Positions 34,557 through 45,869 are shown, counted from the first letter of the stretch. The stretch: DNA of 64,000 bases from Amoebophrya sp. A120 (GCA_905178155.1 CAJINV010000002.1:1153809-1217808); one strand, 5' to 3'. Translations and numbers: made by a program. The notes: generated by a model from the letters alone, not told the origin.

Positions 34557-34895
34557 TCAACTTGCCCCTTCTTCAAGATGCACCTGCATGGTAGCTCTCG
34601 GTACTCTTCGATATTGCTCATCATGCTCGGGCGCTATCGTCCCGCCTCCGCCACCCCCAGACGGCGTCGACGAGGACCGGGTGTTCTCCTCGGGGGGTGG
34701 AGCCTGCGGCGCTTGACTTTCACTTTGGTCACCGTCACCATCTTCCACATCCTCGATGTTTGTTCCTTGTAGTTGCTGAGCCGTAGTAGTATCACCGTTG
34801 CTTGTTTCGGTTTCGTTGGACGGCATGCTGGACGATAGATCGTGCTGCTCTGGTGCAGACGACTCGTCATCATTCGCCAGCAGGGGCACCGCCAT
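34557..34895 (-). CDS. Small acidic low-complexity ORF, 112 aa
   Basis: ATG at 34895 (MAVPLLANDDESSAPEQHD), stop at 34557. Rich in Ser, Glu, Asp, Gln and Pro with a poly-Gly tract; no motif. Same strand as its neighbours. Could be an independent small gene or the first exon of something larger. Confidence 0.4.
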   Translation of the reverse strand: MAVPLLANDDESSAPEQHDLSSSMPSNETETSNGDTTTAQQLQGTNIEDVEDGDGDQSESQAPQAPPPEENTRSSSTPSGGGGGGTIAPEHDEQYRRVPRATMQVHLEEGAS

Positions 34896-35215
34896 GGTAT
34901 CCAGTGGAAAACAAGCTTGTATCGTATTTCATCGCTGCTGCAAGGAGCATGTAATTACGAACAGAGTTTTCGGAGGACAGGTGTGCGAGTGCGACGTGTG
35001 CTGCGACAACATAAAAGTACTAAAAAAGATGGATGTAGTAAAACTAGTTCATAGTCTTGCTCCATTCGTGTGTTTTGTGAAGTTGAAAACTAGACCACTC
35101 TCTCTTCTGCAAAACTTCGGGGGAAATCACTCTGAAGTTTGCGCAGATTTGAATGCATCTTTGACTAGCAGGTAACCCAGGCTCAGGCAGCAACCGAAAA
35201 ATACGATGAAGACAT
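34896..35215. other. Short intergenic spacer
   Basis: Nothing recognised between the small ORF and the end of SGNH gene 2. Confidence 0.5.
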
Positions 35216-38200
35216 TTACAACAGGTTCATTGCATACACGTCGTCCACAGTACCGTCGTCGCCGCAGCTGCCCTCTCCGCACCCGGTTTCGGCGCTAACG
35301 GTTTTGAACGGCACAGTGAAGGTGTTCATTCCGTTTCCGCCTAGTACAGGTGCGTGAGATCCTGATGTGACATTAGTGCCATTCATCACATCTCCCAAAT
35401 TTCCTCCTGCAGTTACTTCTTCTTTTCCCAGACAAGTATACCGCTTTTCCGCCGCGTCAACTAAAGTGATGACACAGATCTGCTCTCCCGTCTCCACATC
35501 CACAACCCCTTCACAATCCGCACTATTTGTGGCGTCGTGACAAGGGCTTGGGCTTGCAGACGATGAAAGACTTTCTGAAGTTGTAGACACGGTATTAGTA
35601 GTACTAGTTGCGGTTGCCGTAGCGCTCACAGTTGTCGTGGTCGTGGTGGTAGTACTTGTTTCGGGTGACGGACTCGGAGACGGGCTCGGAGACGGGCTCG
35701 GAGACGGGCTTGGAGACGGACTCGGAGACGGACTCGGAGACGGACTCGGAGACGGGCTTGGAGACGGACTCGGAGACGGGCTTGGAGACGGGCTCGGAGA
35801 CGGGCTCGGAGACGGGCTCGGAGACGGGGAAGGGGACGGGCTTGGAGACGGGGAAGGGGAAGGAGACGGCGCAGGAGTAGTGGGCGGGGTGGATCAAATG
35901 CAAAAGTGTCTGGGTCTGGAAGATTTTGACGACTTGTCATGCACGTTTTGCATGAGCCATGATGTCTGTGATGCGTGCCCTAGCATCACAGATTTTCTGA
36001 CGGCTTCTTGATGCCTTCTATTCCGCATGACAAAGACAATTGCCCTCTACTCTGCGTCGCAAAAATTACATTTCCTTTGCTGCTCATGTAAAAGTACAGA
36101 TTTTTTTGGAATCGAAATGCAGCATCACAGGTTGCATTCTTCCAGACCCAGACACATTTGCATTTGATACATCAGCGCCATCATTCCGATCTTCCAAATC
36201 CACACTATGCGTCCATTGCCAATCCGGGTAATTTGAGTACCCCACGGTTCCGCACCTCTCGCGGTTACTCCAAGTGAGACAGGGGTCGTAGTCGGAAAAA
36301 CTGCCACTGGAGGACAGAATCCGCTTCACGATTCTGTACACTTTCTTGGCGTCCGTCCAAGAAACCGGGTTCGCCCCGACAGTAGGACGCCAACAGTCGT
36401 CGGCGTTTTGCCCACAGAGCTGGTCCAAATCCTTCTTCAAGACAACAGAAACCCAGGTGCAAGCCGCTAGATACTGGCCTAATTCCGTCACGTGAATCGA
36501 ATCCGTGTACAACTCGTTCGAATTACTGAATTTGTAATTGTAGTCGCTCCAAACACTGCTAGACTTTTTCAACACATTTTCCCGGAAATGCGCGATGGTG
36601 TCGCTTGTTGGGGGATAAAATTTCGAAGCAGCCATTTCTTCCTGCTCGGCCAGAGTCCGCAGGGAGTTTACGTCTAAGTCAAACGTGTCCCCGTGGTCGT
36701 AACCGTTTTGGTGATAATTTTCCCAATCATCACCGGATAATTTTTCGTGGTCGTTCCAATACCGGTCGTCCATCTTTTCATCACACCCTTCTATCCCACG
36801 AAAAAAATGCTTCACTGTGATCGATGGTTTTGCAAGATCTGCATCACAAGTTTGCTACACATGACACAGAAAATTTGCCATGCGCGTTTCCCAAGGGAAA
36901 ACACGCTTAAAAAGCCATTGTGTTCTTGCAGGTGTAGCAAGACAAGCACTTTGGTGTTTCGTTCTCTGCATCACAGGTTCACAGTGAAACAGTTTTTTCT
37001 TGCGATACCTTCTACACCACTCCCGCTGTCCGACGTCTCTTCCCAACCGCCATTACCGTTTTGCTTGTATTTCAGCATTCCCTTCAGCCCTCTCCCCACG
37101 TGGAACGCGAGTCCGACCGGGACAAAAACCGATTATGGAACTGTCAGGATTGAAATTAACAAAGTTGAAATAATTTGTGATGCATAAAATCTATACCAGT
37201 TGGACCCACAGTTTCCAATCGGCGCATGACAAATTTTCCTGGCCTCTGAAGCAAGTCTGTCATGCTGTTTAGGGAGAAATGCCTACTCCCTGTCATGCTA
37301 GTCAGCAGCCCAATTCTTGACCCTTACCAGCACTAGAATCTGCCTCCCTTGCGCCTTCAGCAATAGAGTCAGTCTTTGTGTCGCATTTTATGCATGGCAA
37401 ATCATTTCAACTTTGTCGATTTCAACTCTGACACCTCCATACCGATCCCCCGTGGGTTAGAGCATGTGCGGCGCCCCGGAAGAGGGAATAGTGCCAACAG
37501 GCATGAGAGGCAACCGCGTATTTCCCGTACCCCGCGGTCGGGAAGGCCCGACAGGGTTTATCCTCGTCATTGCCGGCCCGGTACGGGTTGTTTTGAACAT
37601 CCCCCCCGAAGGGGGTGCTGGTGTTCTCGCAATAGGAATTGTAGTGATCAAAATCCGCATCGTCTGTGGCCGCGCAGGCCAGATACCTTCCTTGGTCTGT
37701 ATCGCCCGCGCACGGTTTGAATTCCTGGTCGCTCGTCATGTCCGCCATGGTTCTCTTAGTCTGCACCATGTGGGCAACCAACAAAGCGTCCGGGAACTGC
37801 CGCTTGTAAAACTCGATGGAAGATTGGTAGAAGTGTTCCTGCATGGAGGCCAGCCCAAGCATGGAAGATTGGTCTTGGAACGAGACAACGTCGTACCTTT
37901 TCTTCACGTAATCTTCCCTGGGGAATTGTTGTTCGGTTTTCTGCGGGCCTAGAACGACATCATCTTTGTCCACCGGCATTTGCGCGTCGGTTCCCAAGCC
38001 CTTCTGGGGACAGGCGAGTGCCGTGCCATGGTTGTGATCGCTTTCATCGAGCGATGATGGGCCAAATTTGCAGCTGTGAACAACATCGAGCAAACTCTCC
38101 GTCTTCGAGTTGCTCCTTCCGCTAGCCCTTTTCGCGTCGATGCCCTTGCCCCGCAAATAGCTGTTGTGCGCGGACATGTGGACACTGTTTCCACCCGCCG

Positions 38201-39694
38201 TATCCTCGTCGACATCTAGGTATTCCCCGAGACTGGCCGCTAACGATTGGATGTAGCGGGGGAGACTCCTTCTGTGGGATGTTCCGGAGCCCGCGATGTG
38301 GCCGAATGTGAGACTGTTGCCGACGAACAGCACCCGGATGCGGGCGGTTTTCGTAGGCCCGGATGTTGGCGGTGCTCCTGCACTAGTGCCGTCGTCGTGG
38401 AAATAAAACCCAGAGCTGTACTTGTGCCGACAGCATCGCACCCGGCATTTCTCCCAGGTGGACCCTAGATTGCACTCGTGGTGGTGCAGGAAGACTTCAT
38501 CCTGTCCGCACGCGGTGTTTTCCACGCCGGAGAACATGAACCCACAAGTTGCCCACGGGTGGCACACACCGCTTTCCGCCTCGCCCTGGTTGTCTCTTCT
38601 TTCCCAGTCGCATGACAAATCGCCGCTGTTGTCGGAAAATTCTTGTTCCCGGAACCGTCGGCTCCAACCACCGCCAATGATGCACTCCTTGGTGACTTTT
38701 TTGTACGACCAGACGTCGCAATTTTCGTATTCCGCACACTTCTATGGATTGCAAATGTGTCTGGGTCTACTGAAAATTTGTGATGCTAAAGAAGTTTATT
38801 GGATAAGATTGGCGCTCTCAAGTGCAGCCAAGCATCACAAGTATCACTGACGCCGTCTGATGCGTAGCACGCATGACAACCTGCGTTATTTGCAGGACGA
38901 AATAAAAGTAGCGCCTTTTTTGCTGGCCCTGCAACACAGATTTTTCAGGAATGCAAGACATGCAACACAAGTTCCACTTTTCCAGACCCAGACATTTTTG
39001 CAGTTGATAACTTCTCCCGACACCGCCGGTTTGTTGAAATGGAATACCCCGCGTCTTTATCCAATGCAAAAATGTCTGGGTCTGGAAGAATGCGACTTGT
39101 AATGCGTATTTCAGAACACAGAAAAGTCTCTCATGCATACGTAGCAAAAGCTTCCACTTTTTGTCAGCAAAATAGGGGACTTGTCATGCGGATTCGGCAT
39201 TGCGGAAGGTTCTCGAAACCTGTCATGCTAGAGCTTCCATGCCAGACCTTCTGTGTCATGCAAAAGCAGCATGACTCTTCCAGACCCAGACATTTTTGCA
39301 TTTCATAGTCTTTGAAGTTCCGTTCCCAGCAGGGTAAAGTTTTGTCATTCCTCCCGTTTTTATTTTTCAAGGAAAACGTGGCCCCGTCGATTTTGGTGAG
39401 AAACGCTTCGGGACACATGTCGTTTCTGGTTCGGGAGAAAGCGGCTGGACTAGTGATAGTGTTTGTGGAGGACGAGGAGGAGGTAGATAATGACTGAGCT
39501 GCTTCCTTCACTGTTGTTTTCCGGTGTTTTCTGGTCAACGTAGAAGTTGTACTAGCCACGACTGACGCTTGGCTTCTTCTGGCAGAGGTTTTCATCTGCA
39601 GCGCGCTGTCTGGACCTGGTTCTTCTTGTCTAGGTTCATCTCCTTCTCCTCTTCTCGAAGAAGCTACGGGCAGCTGCTTCGTGTTGGTGTTCAT
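35216..39694 (-). CDS. Secreted SGNH-hydrolase-like protein 2 with Ser-Pro repeat linker
   Basis: Exons: ?-39308, 39057-39010, 38742-37442, 37133-37008, 36791-36170, 35895-35216. All junctions keep frame. The first in-frame ATG in the open exon is at 39694 (1047 aa); the frame is open to 40015 without another ATG, and a signal-peptide exon may lie at 40975-41303 beyond an inverted-repeat insertion. Order: [19 protein letters not shown]-like [16 protein letters not shown]...[12 protein letters not shown] block [24 protein letters not shown], block [12 protein letters not shown]. Then a (Ser-Pro)n linker, a short Thr/Ser-rich stretch and a C-terminal Cys module ending DDVYAMNLL. Catalytic residues all present; predicted extracellular esterase. 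Confidence 0.85.
35662..35870 (-). repeat. 12-bp minisatellite encoding (Ser-Pro)n
   Basis: Tandem GAGACGGGCTCG units (plus strand) with minor variants. In the frame set by the C-terminal exon they read Ser-Pro repeats, a typical extracellular linker. Confidence 0.9.
35896..36169 (-). mobile_element. Introner, family C, 3' flank lost
   Basis: About 274 bp. Left end normal; right end stops at GCATTTGATCC without the ATA end or a TSD. Frame ([13 protein letters not shown]) is kept only if no flank copy is removed. Confidence 0.8.
36792..37007 (-). mobile_element. Introner, family G
   Basis: 216 bp, exact TSD GAAGG. Confidence 0.93.
37134..37441 (-). mobile_element. Introner, family E, inverted relative to other copies
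   Basis: 308 bp, exact TSD ATCGG. Its interior matches the other E copies only as the reverse complement. Confidence 0.93.
38743..39009 (-). mobile_element. Introner, family C
   Basis: 267 bp, exact TSD GAAGT; inserted a few nucleotides from the equivalent site used in SGNH gene 1. Confidence 0.95.
39058..39307 (-). mobile_element. Introner, family C
   Basis: 250 bp, exact TSD AAGAC. Interior is the reverse complement of the copy at 62155-62406. Confidence 0.95.
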
Positions 39695-39975
39695 TCCTAC
39701 AACATCTTCATTACTGCTGTGCGTGTGCAGCCTCTTCCGTGGTCTACTCGCGACAAACGAGGACGCTGCTGTGTCTCCTGTGCCGCTGTTCGTCGAAACA
39801 AGGGCACCATCATCATCTCGACCACGACCACCAGGTGGGTCCTCAACATGTTCCGGCGAAGTTGTGGCGCAACTTCTCCCACCTGCTAGAGTCGCTTTAT
39901 TCTTCAGCAAGCGACCCCCGCCTTGTTCCGTACTGCTTGACAACGTCGGCGGTAGTATCTTGCGTTTTATTTGTA

Positions 39976-40985
39976 TGACTTCGACAACGTCGCACCCAAA
40001 CAATAACGTACCCAAAAATTTTTCAAAAAGGAATTACTACAACCCCTATGGTATACTAATAAACCAGCTAGTTAATATTTTAGATAGAGAATTAATGTAG
40101 CTATTTAAGCTCTATATAGTTGAAGCATCCACCACCAGAGAGTACGACCCAGTCGCTCTACGGCTTCGCCTCGGGACACAACGTCTGGCCGCAGCTCACT
40201 TGCCGGGCCTTTTTCGGCGACCGTCGTCGCCTGCCCGGGATTTGTTCGAACCATGAGAGAAGACCTGTGCAGCGCGAAGCCAGTGCTGGTGGCTTTTCCA
40301 GCGCGTGAAGAGGACCCAGCGCAAACATCTACGCCTCCGGCCAGCCAGCCGCGCGACCATCCTTTTTCTTTAACGGCCAAACGGGCGCCGCCTATGCACC
40401 ACACATCAGGGGGTGCGGGGATGCCCTGCCGCGATCCCCTTCCAAAGGGAGTCGCGGTCGCTTTACTTTTCAACGCAATCCCGACGCTATGGCCAGTTTC
40501 CCACTCGCCGCCACAGGGGGGTCGCGAGGGGGGTAGGCGATCCCCCTCCGGCCAAGAAAGGCCGCAGGCTGCCAGAGGATAGGCGGATGCGCAATGGGAT
40601 TATCCTGTGGCAGTGCTCCTGCAGGAAATCAGAGTACGCACAAGAAGGAGCAGCGGGGGCCCAAGAGCCTGTATGCGCTAGAGGGGGCTGCGAAACACTT
40701 CCATGCCCTCCGGTTTTTTGATTACCCACGGCCTCGCCCACGGGAAACGCTGAGAAATTGCTACGGTTTGACCAGTGCCCCCGGCCCCGATACGAGGCGA
40801 AGCCGTGAACCAGCTGGGTCGTACTCTCCGGCGGTGGATGCTTATTATAGCGGCATTAACTACATATACATTCAGTAACTATCTTAACAAAGTAGCTAGT
40901 TTCTGCACTAGATAGTTTGGGTTTCTATACTAAAAAAATTTTTTTTGGGTACGATATCGTTTGGGTACGTTGTCGAAGTCATAAT
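39976..40985. mobile_element. 1 kb inverted-repeat element upstream of SGNH gene 2
   Basis: Two arms of roughly 210 bp mirror each other. The outer blocks are ATGACTTCGACAACGT at both ends. The inner blocks are AGCATCCACC(A/G)CC(A/G)GAGAG followed by TACGACCCAG and CGGCTTCGCCTCG, present near 40125-40175 and, inverted, near 40790-40845. The centre is GC-rich with no transposase frame. Confidence 0.75.
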
Positions 40986-41303
40986 TTGGAGGTCGTCGTC
41001 TCGGCCTAGGGTCCTCGTGGAGCCGGAGGTACTACTACCGGTAGTACTAGAGGTGTGCTTTTGTTCCTTCTTGTACTTCTTAGAGTTGTTCTTGTACCGC
41101 AGGCGCCGCACAAACGCGGCGTTCGTTGCGGCGTAGTTCAAAATTACAAATATCGTTGTCACGACACTGCTACGTCGTCGAAATGTAAATGAGTTTGCCT
41201 TGCCGCAAAAACTACGGGGGAAGGGGGCGCGTTCATGATCATTCTTGTTGTGGCAGGGCAGTCGCCGATCAAGATCATGTTCTTGTTCTTTAGAACCGCA
41301 CAT
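40975..41303 (-). CDS. Signal-anchor exon fragment of an SGNH paralogue
   Basis: ATG at 41303. The frame holds RRRSSVVTTIFVILNYAATN, a basic-plus-hydrophobic signal anchor, then a Lys/Ser/Thr-rich segment (TSSTTGSSTSGSTRTLGRD). It may be the true 5' exon of SGNH gene 2, with the inverted-repeat element as the intervening DNA. A second copy is at 43360-43690. Confidence 0.5.
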
Positions 41304-41690
41304 CGTGGCCGTGCTTGTCTTCGCGTTCGCTTGCGTCTGCTACGTAGTCTAGCAGAAACAATTAATTACCAGAACGAAGCCGAAATCAAAATTATTATTA
41401 TATGCGTTGGTCCAAATAGTGCAAAAAAAACAAAATTCGTGTACCTGACATACAATCTGAAAAGAAGGTTAACATTGAAGACCTGTATGTAAGATGGACC
41501 ACATGCACAACTTTGATTGATTCGCGGATTTCGCTTTCGATGTGAAGAACAAGTTCTGAACGAAAATTAGAGGCACGTAAAGGAGACGAACTTTTGTTGA
41601 ACCTTGAACGATTTTTCGGACGATACAAGAGTTATTGGCTTTGCACGACAAAAAAAATCACCGGAACGACAGGACGACATTGAAAGCTAG

Positions 41691-41968
41691 CTACTGCAAC
41701 GACGGAATTGGACGATGACGAAAAAGTACAAAGCACAGATAAAATTCATGCCTGCTCAGGACGCGCTTGACCAGCTTGTAAACCCTTTTCGCCAAATCCA
41801 TGTCCATTTTCTCCTTCGCGGAGTCGGACACGGTGGCGTAAATTTCCTTCATCGCCTTCCCCTGCACTAGCCCAGACGGGATCCAGCAGGTGACCTTACT
41901 AGCTACCCCGCATAGTTTGTCGTCACAACACTCCTTCTCCAGGTCCTTTTTCAACACAACAGCCACCC
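41691..41968 (-). pseudogene. Orphan 3' fragment of SGNH gene 3
   Basis: Encodes WVAVVLKKDLEKECCDDKLCG...LAKRVYKLVKRVLS, matching the region just after block V of SGNH proteins 1 and 2 (WVAVVLKKDL, KVYRIVNRVLS). It then runs into a short unrelated tail with a stop at 41691. Upstream it abuts a family A introner, beyond which no SGNH sequence continues. Confidence 0.7.
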
Positions 41969-42095
41969 TATGAATTGCAAAAGTATCGTACTAGTAGTAA
42001 TTGCAATACAAATTCGCTCACTGATGTGCCTTGGGAGCCAGATTATGTAATGCATGAATGCGATTACTACGAGTACGATACGTTTGCACGGGATA
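41969..42095 (-). mobile_element. Introner, family A
   Basis: 127 bp, exact TSD GGGTG, splitting the WV of WVAVVLKK. Confidence 0.9.
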
Positions 42096-43670
42096 CACCC
42101 ACATACGAGGACCTGGTAGTGGAGACGGTACCTGCCGAGACCCTGCACGGGCCTGCAAAGAGACGTCGTTTATTTCGGAGTACAGTTTTTTTGCAGTAAT
42201 CGACCGTCGGTCTTCTACTGGTCGGTTCCTGCAAAGAGAGGAGTACTTCTCTAAAATATCGGTTCCGCAAATTAGAGTTTATTTAGGAGAAGACGGCTCC
42301 GCAAAGTTTAATCCTCGGAGTACAGTCTTCTACTGGTACCGGAGTACTCCACTGCCGAGACGGTTTTATTTGGAGGGTCTCGACCGAAACTTGCACGGGG
42401 GTCGTGGAGCCGGTACTACTACTACCGGTAGTACTAGACTAGAGCTTTAACACCCGTTAGCATGAGAAGTGGTGAATTTGTAGTGAATTTTGCATGCCAA
42501 ATTGCAGATGAGCCCGCCGGGACATTGTCCCTCTTGGCCCTGTTCTGGGATGAAGTAGAAGGCCCTGGCGCACCGCGCAGCAGCCGCGGGCTTTTGTGCA
42601 GTGGGCAGCCAGAGGACATGGCCCGGGCGCCGTTCTTTGGGCAGATTTTTGCGCCTCCCCGTTCTCGCAGAAGAGCACTGCAGCAGCCGCGGCAAAGACG
42701 CCAGAAATAAAGGCTGCGAAGCGCATACAACTAAGCAAGAAGGACGGCAAGGACGAAAGGACCCGGCCGAGAGCTTTGAAGCATTTTTCTGGCAGGCGCG
42801 TGAAATCTTGCGGCATTTTCAGCAGAATACAGACGCGGTTAGGGCAGCAGAGGACTCCGCTTTTTCCCCCTTTGCGTTCCTTCTCATGGCCTATCTGTGC
42901 ACTTTTTTGAGCACTTTTCTGCGCTAAAGTTTGCTTATCACGGTCGAAAAGGGGCGCCCGGTGAATTTTGGGGTGAATTTTGAAAAGGGCGCCGGTGAGT
43001 TTTGGCCTCCGGCTCCTTTTCAAAATTCGCTAGCGCGTGAGAAACTCCGGGTTTTGGGGCTTCCAAAAAGTTTAACAAAAAGAAAAAGCCCGAAAATTCA
43101 CCAAGAGAATTCCTGACCTGGGGGTCACGTCAAAGAAGACTACTAGAGGAACCGACCAAGATGAGGCAGGAACACAGCTGGGAAGAGGTTACTTACAGAG
43201 CAAAGCAGGCGATGCTAGCATCCGTAGTAACCTGTCTCCAGATAAGTATCCAAGCCGAGGCAGCCACAACCCGCGACGCGACTTCTCTACTTTGACATGT
43301 TGAGCTAGTACCTTTGACCCCCTTTTCAGGCATGACCCTCGTCCCGGTCGATCCGCCACTATCGGGTCGTCGTCTCGGCCTAGGGTCGTGGAGCCGGTAC
43401 TACTACTACCGGTAGTACTAGGGGTGTGCTTTTGTTCCTTGTTGTACTTCGAGTTGTTCTTGTGCCGCAGGTGCCGCACAAACGCGAAGGAATAGGAACA
43501 CCAGGTGAGGTCGTTCGCAGCGTGCAAAATTACAAATATCGTTGACGTTCTTGTGACGACACTGCTACGACGTCGTCGAAATGAGTTTGGCTTGCCGCAG
43601 AAACTACCACGCAAGGGGGCGCGTCGATCATTCTTGTTGTGGCCGGGCAGTCGCCAATGTTCTTGTTCCT
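42096..43670. other. Non-coding replacement region within SGNH gene 3
   Basis: In place of the missing middle of SGNH gene 3 lie short repeated blocks (GGAGTACAGT..TCTTCTACTGG, 42130-42440), a GC-rich stretch (42440-43110) with no protein-like frame, and a copy of the signal-anchor exon (43360-43690). Confidence 0.6.
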
Positions 43671-43690
43671 GATCGCACTCGTATAAATGC
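43360..43690 (-). pseudogene. Duplicate of the signal-anchor exon
   Basis: Closely parallels 40985-41303: RRRRSSVVTRTSTIFVILHA, RHLRHKNNSKYNKEQKHT, TTGSSSTGSTTLGRDDD. It begins directly at the truncated end of an introner, so it has no start ATG of its own. The block TACTACCGGTAGTACTAG recurs at about 41030, 42415 and 43402. Confidence 0.65.
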
Positions 43691-43790
43691 ATGACAAATT
43701 CCGCTAGCATGAGGGTAATGCAGATTTACCTTGAGAAAAAAATCTGTAATGCATGATTGCAATACGAGTACGATACTTTTGCACAGGATA
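43671..43790 (-). mobile_element. Introner, family A, truncated
   Basis: The 5' end is intact after the exon (CCGG/TATCCTGTGC). The far end stops at GAGTGCGATC, missing the GTACTTTTGCA..ATA terminus and TSD; the sequence switches there to the duplicated signal-anchor exon. Confidence 0.85.
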
Positions 43791-45714
43791 CCGGGCGGTG
43801 CGCGTGCACCATGTGGGCAACGATGATTGCATCGGGGTACTGCCGTTGGTAGAATTCCACGGAAGACTGGAAAAAATGCTCTCCGTGCGCCGTATACCCG
43901 ACCGTTCTGGTTTCGTCCTGCAAGCTGATGATATCGTACCGTTTATTGACGTACTCTTCCCTCGGAAACTGCAGATCATTCGCCAAACCCCAATCCTTCA
44001 AACTCCCGTCCACTCCCAGTCCCTTCTGCGGGCAGCCGAGCGCCTGCGATCGCGTGCAGCTATCCTCGACCAACTCGTTCGGGCCAAATTCGCATTTTTT
44101 GAATTCGAGTAATTCCGGGCTTCGCCGCCGGCTGCCGTTCCCCGCTGCCTCCCGCCGCCTCCTCCGGTTTGTCGGGTGCTCCGACCTTCCGAACTTCGCC
44201 TCCAAATAACAAGTATGCGCGCGCATGTGAACGGACGTGCCGCCCGAAGTGTCTTCGTCCACGTCGAGGCGTTCTGGCGTCGCTAAACTCCACGCCAAAT
44301 ACTTCACGTACTTCGCCAAGGCCTTCCGGTCTGTTTCTTTTTTGTTCTTGTCTAGTTTCCCGAAGGTGACGGAGTTCCCCACGAACAAAACCCGGGTGCG
44401 TTGCGTTTTCGTCTTCAACGAAAAGTCGTGAATATGGGGTAGAGGTCGGTCAAATTCAAAATCTGGATCCGTCGTAGATTTGCAACATTTCTCCCTACAG
44501 TTTTCCCAACTGCTCCCGCGGTCACATTCGTGCTTCGGAAGAAACACTTCGTTATGTTCATGAAACAGAAACCCGCAGGTAAACCAGGGATGGCACAGAC
44601 CCGCCATGACTTTTGGCCACAGCGTTTTTTCATCTTCGTGGTTCGAAGTTTCGTGTCTTACCCAGGGACAGGGCGGTGGGTTCAGCACCTGTTTGCTGTT
44701 CCACCTTGGGGAGAACCCACCACCGATGCGGCAAATCGCATTTTCCGCCTCTGCTCCTGGTTCGTAATACGTCCACATCTCACAATTCGCGTACTCGGAG
44801 CAGATTTGCATGCACTCCCGGTTACCGAAGGTTCTGCCGAATTCGGTAGCGCTCACGTCGCTGGTCTGGGAAAAGGTTTTGGACCAACAAGTTAAATCCT
44901 TCGAGTCGGTGGTGCCTTCTCCAAGATCGGTGTAGGAAGCAGCATCCCCGTCTTCCGCGAACTGGAAGCCAACGCCGTCGATTTTCGTGAGAAACGCCTG
45001 GGGGCACTTGTCATTCATCAAACGGTCGACGACACCGTAGGCGGAGTAGGGGGATTTATTCGAGTTTATTCTGATTTGCTCTTTCGATTGATGTAGTTCA
45101 GCATGCTCGTGCTCTGTCGTTTTCCTTTTCATCCTCGCAGCGTTCTTTTTGTGCAAAAGTGAAGACGTGGCAGTTTTGATGTCCCGCTGGGTGGTCTCTT
45201 CTTCTACCTGCGGGTCGGATGAATCTTCGACGTCCCGCCGAGAGTATGAGTAATGCCTCTGCCCGTGATGGTGGTTCTTCTCGACGGTCGTGGGAAGAAC
45301 AGCGCCATGATCTCCATCCTCATCAGAGGAAGACGGGTCTTCATCGTGGTCCTGCTCTCGTGGAGGTCCGGCTTGGAGAAAGGAATGACGCTTTTGATCT
45401 TCATTTTTCGTAGACGAATCTACGCGATTCCGGTCCCACCTGTCTTTATTCCGCAAGAAAGACGAAGACGAAGTGGAGGCACTGAGGCTACTTGCGCCCT
45501 GGCCTTGACGTGGTCGCTGTACTACAGTTACAGGATTATCTGCTAATACCTGCTCACGTCGTCGCTTCAAAAACGTGGATCGCAAGTTGCCGCGCTGCGC
45601 TGCTGCGGTGCCACAATGCCAGGCCAAATTTGTCAGTGCAAAAATCCTTGTCACGACCGCCCACGTCTTGCGCGTGCAGCGAAGAACAGCAGATGCTGCA
45701 CGAAGATCGGTCAT
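43791..45714 (-). pseudogene. SGNH-hydrolase-like gene 3, 5' part (broken)
   Basis: ATG at 45714 and 641 codons without an intron. N-terminal signal-like segment (TWAVVTRIFALTNLAWHCGTAAAQ), long Ser/His/Glu-rich spacer, [19 protein letters not shown]-like CMQICSEYANCEMWTYY...CRIGGGFSPRW, block [23 protein letters not shown] and FYQRQYPDAIIVAHMVHAHRP. Then a truncated introner ends the homology. The block V D-x-x-H region is missing from this locus, so the hydrolase would lack its catalytic His. Possibly still transcribed as a truncated protein. Confidence 0.8.
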
Positions 45715-45869
45715 ACTTGTGAATGTAAAAATCGTATGCAGCTGTGGCTGTCAAAAAGTTGAAGTTCGATAAGCTTAGCTTCTACTTCATGTAACAGAAA
45801 CAAAATGAATATGATGAGGACAACTGACCCTGTCAGGGGGTCTCGAAAGATAAAATATTAAGTTTTCTC

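Noticed and set aside
42457-43023. 188-aa minus-strand frame in the region replacing the middle of SGNH gene 3
   Set aside because: No SGNH similarity, overlapping frames equally open, GC-driven.
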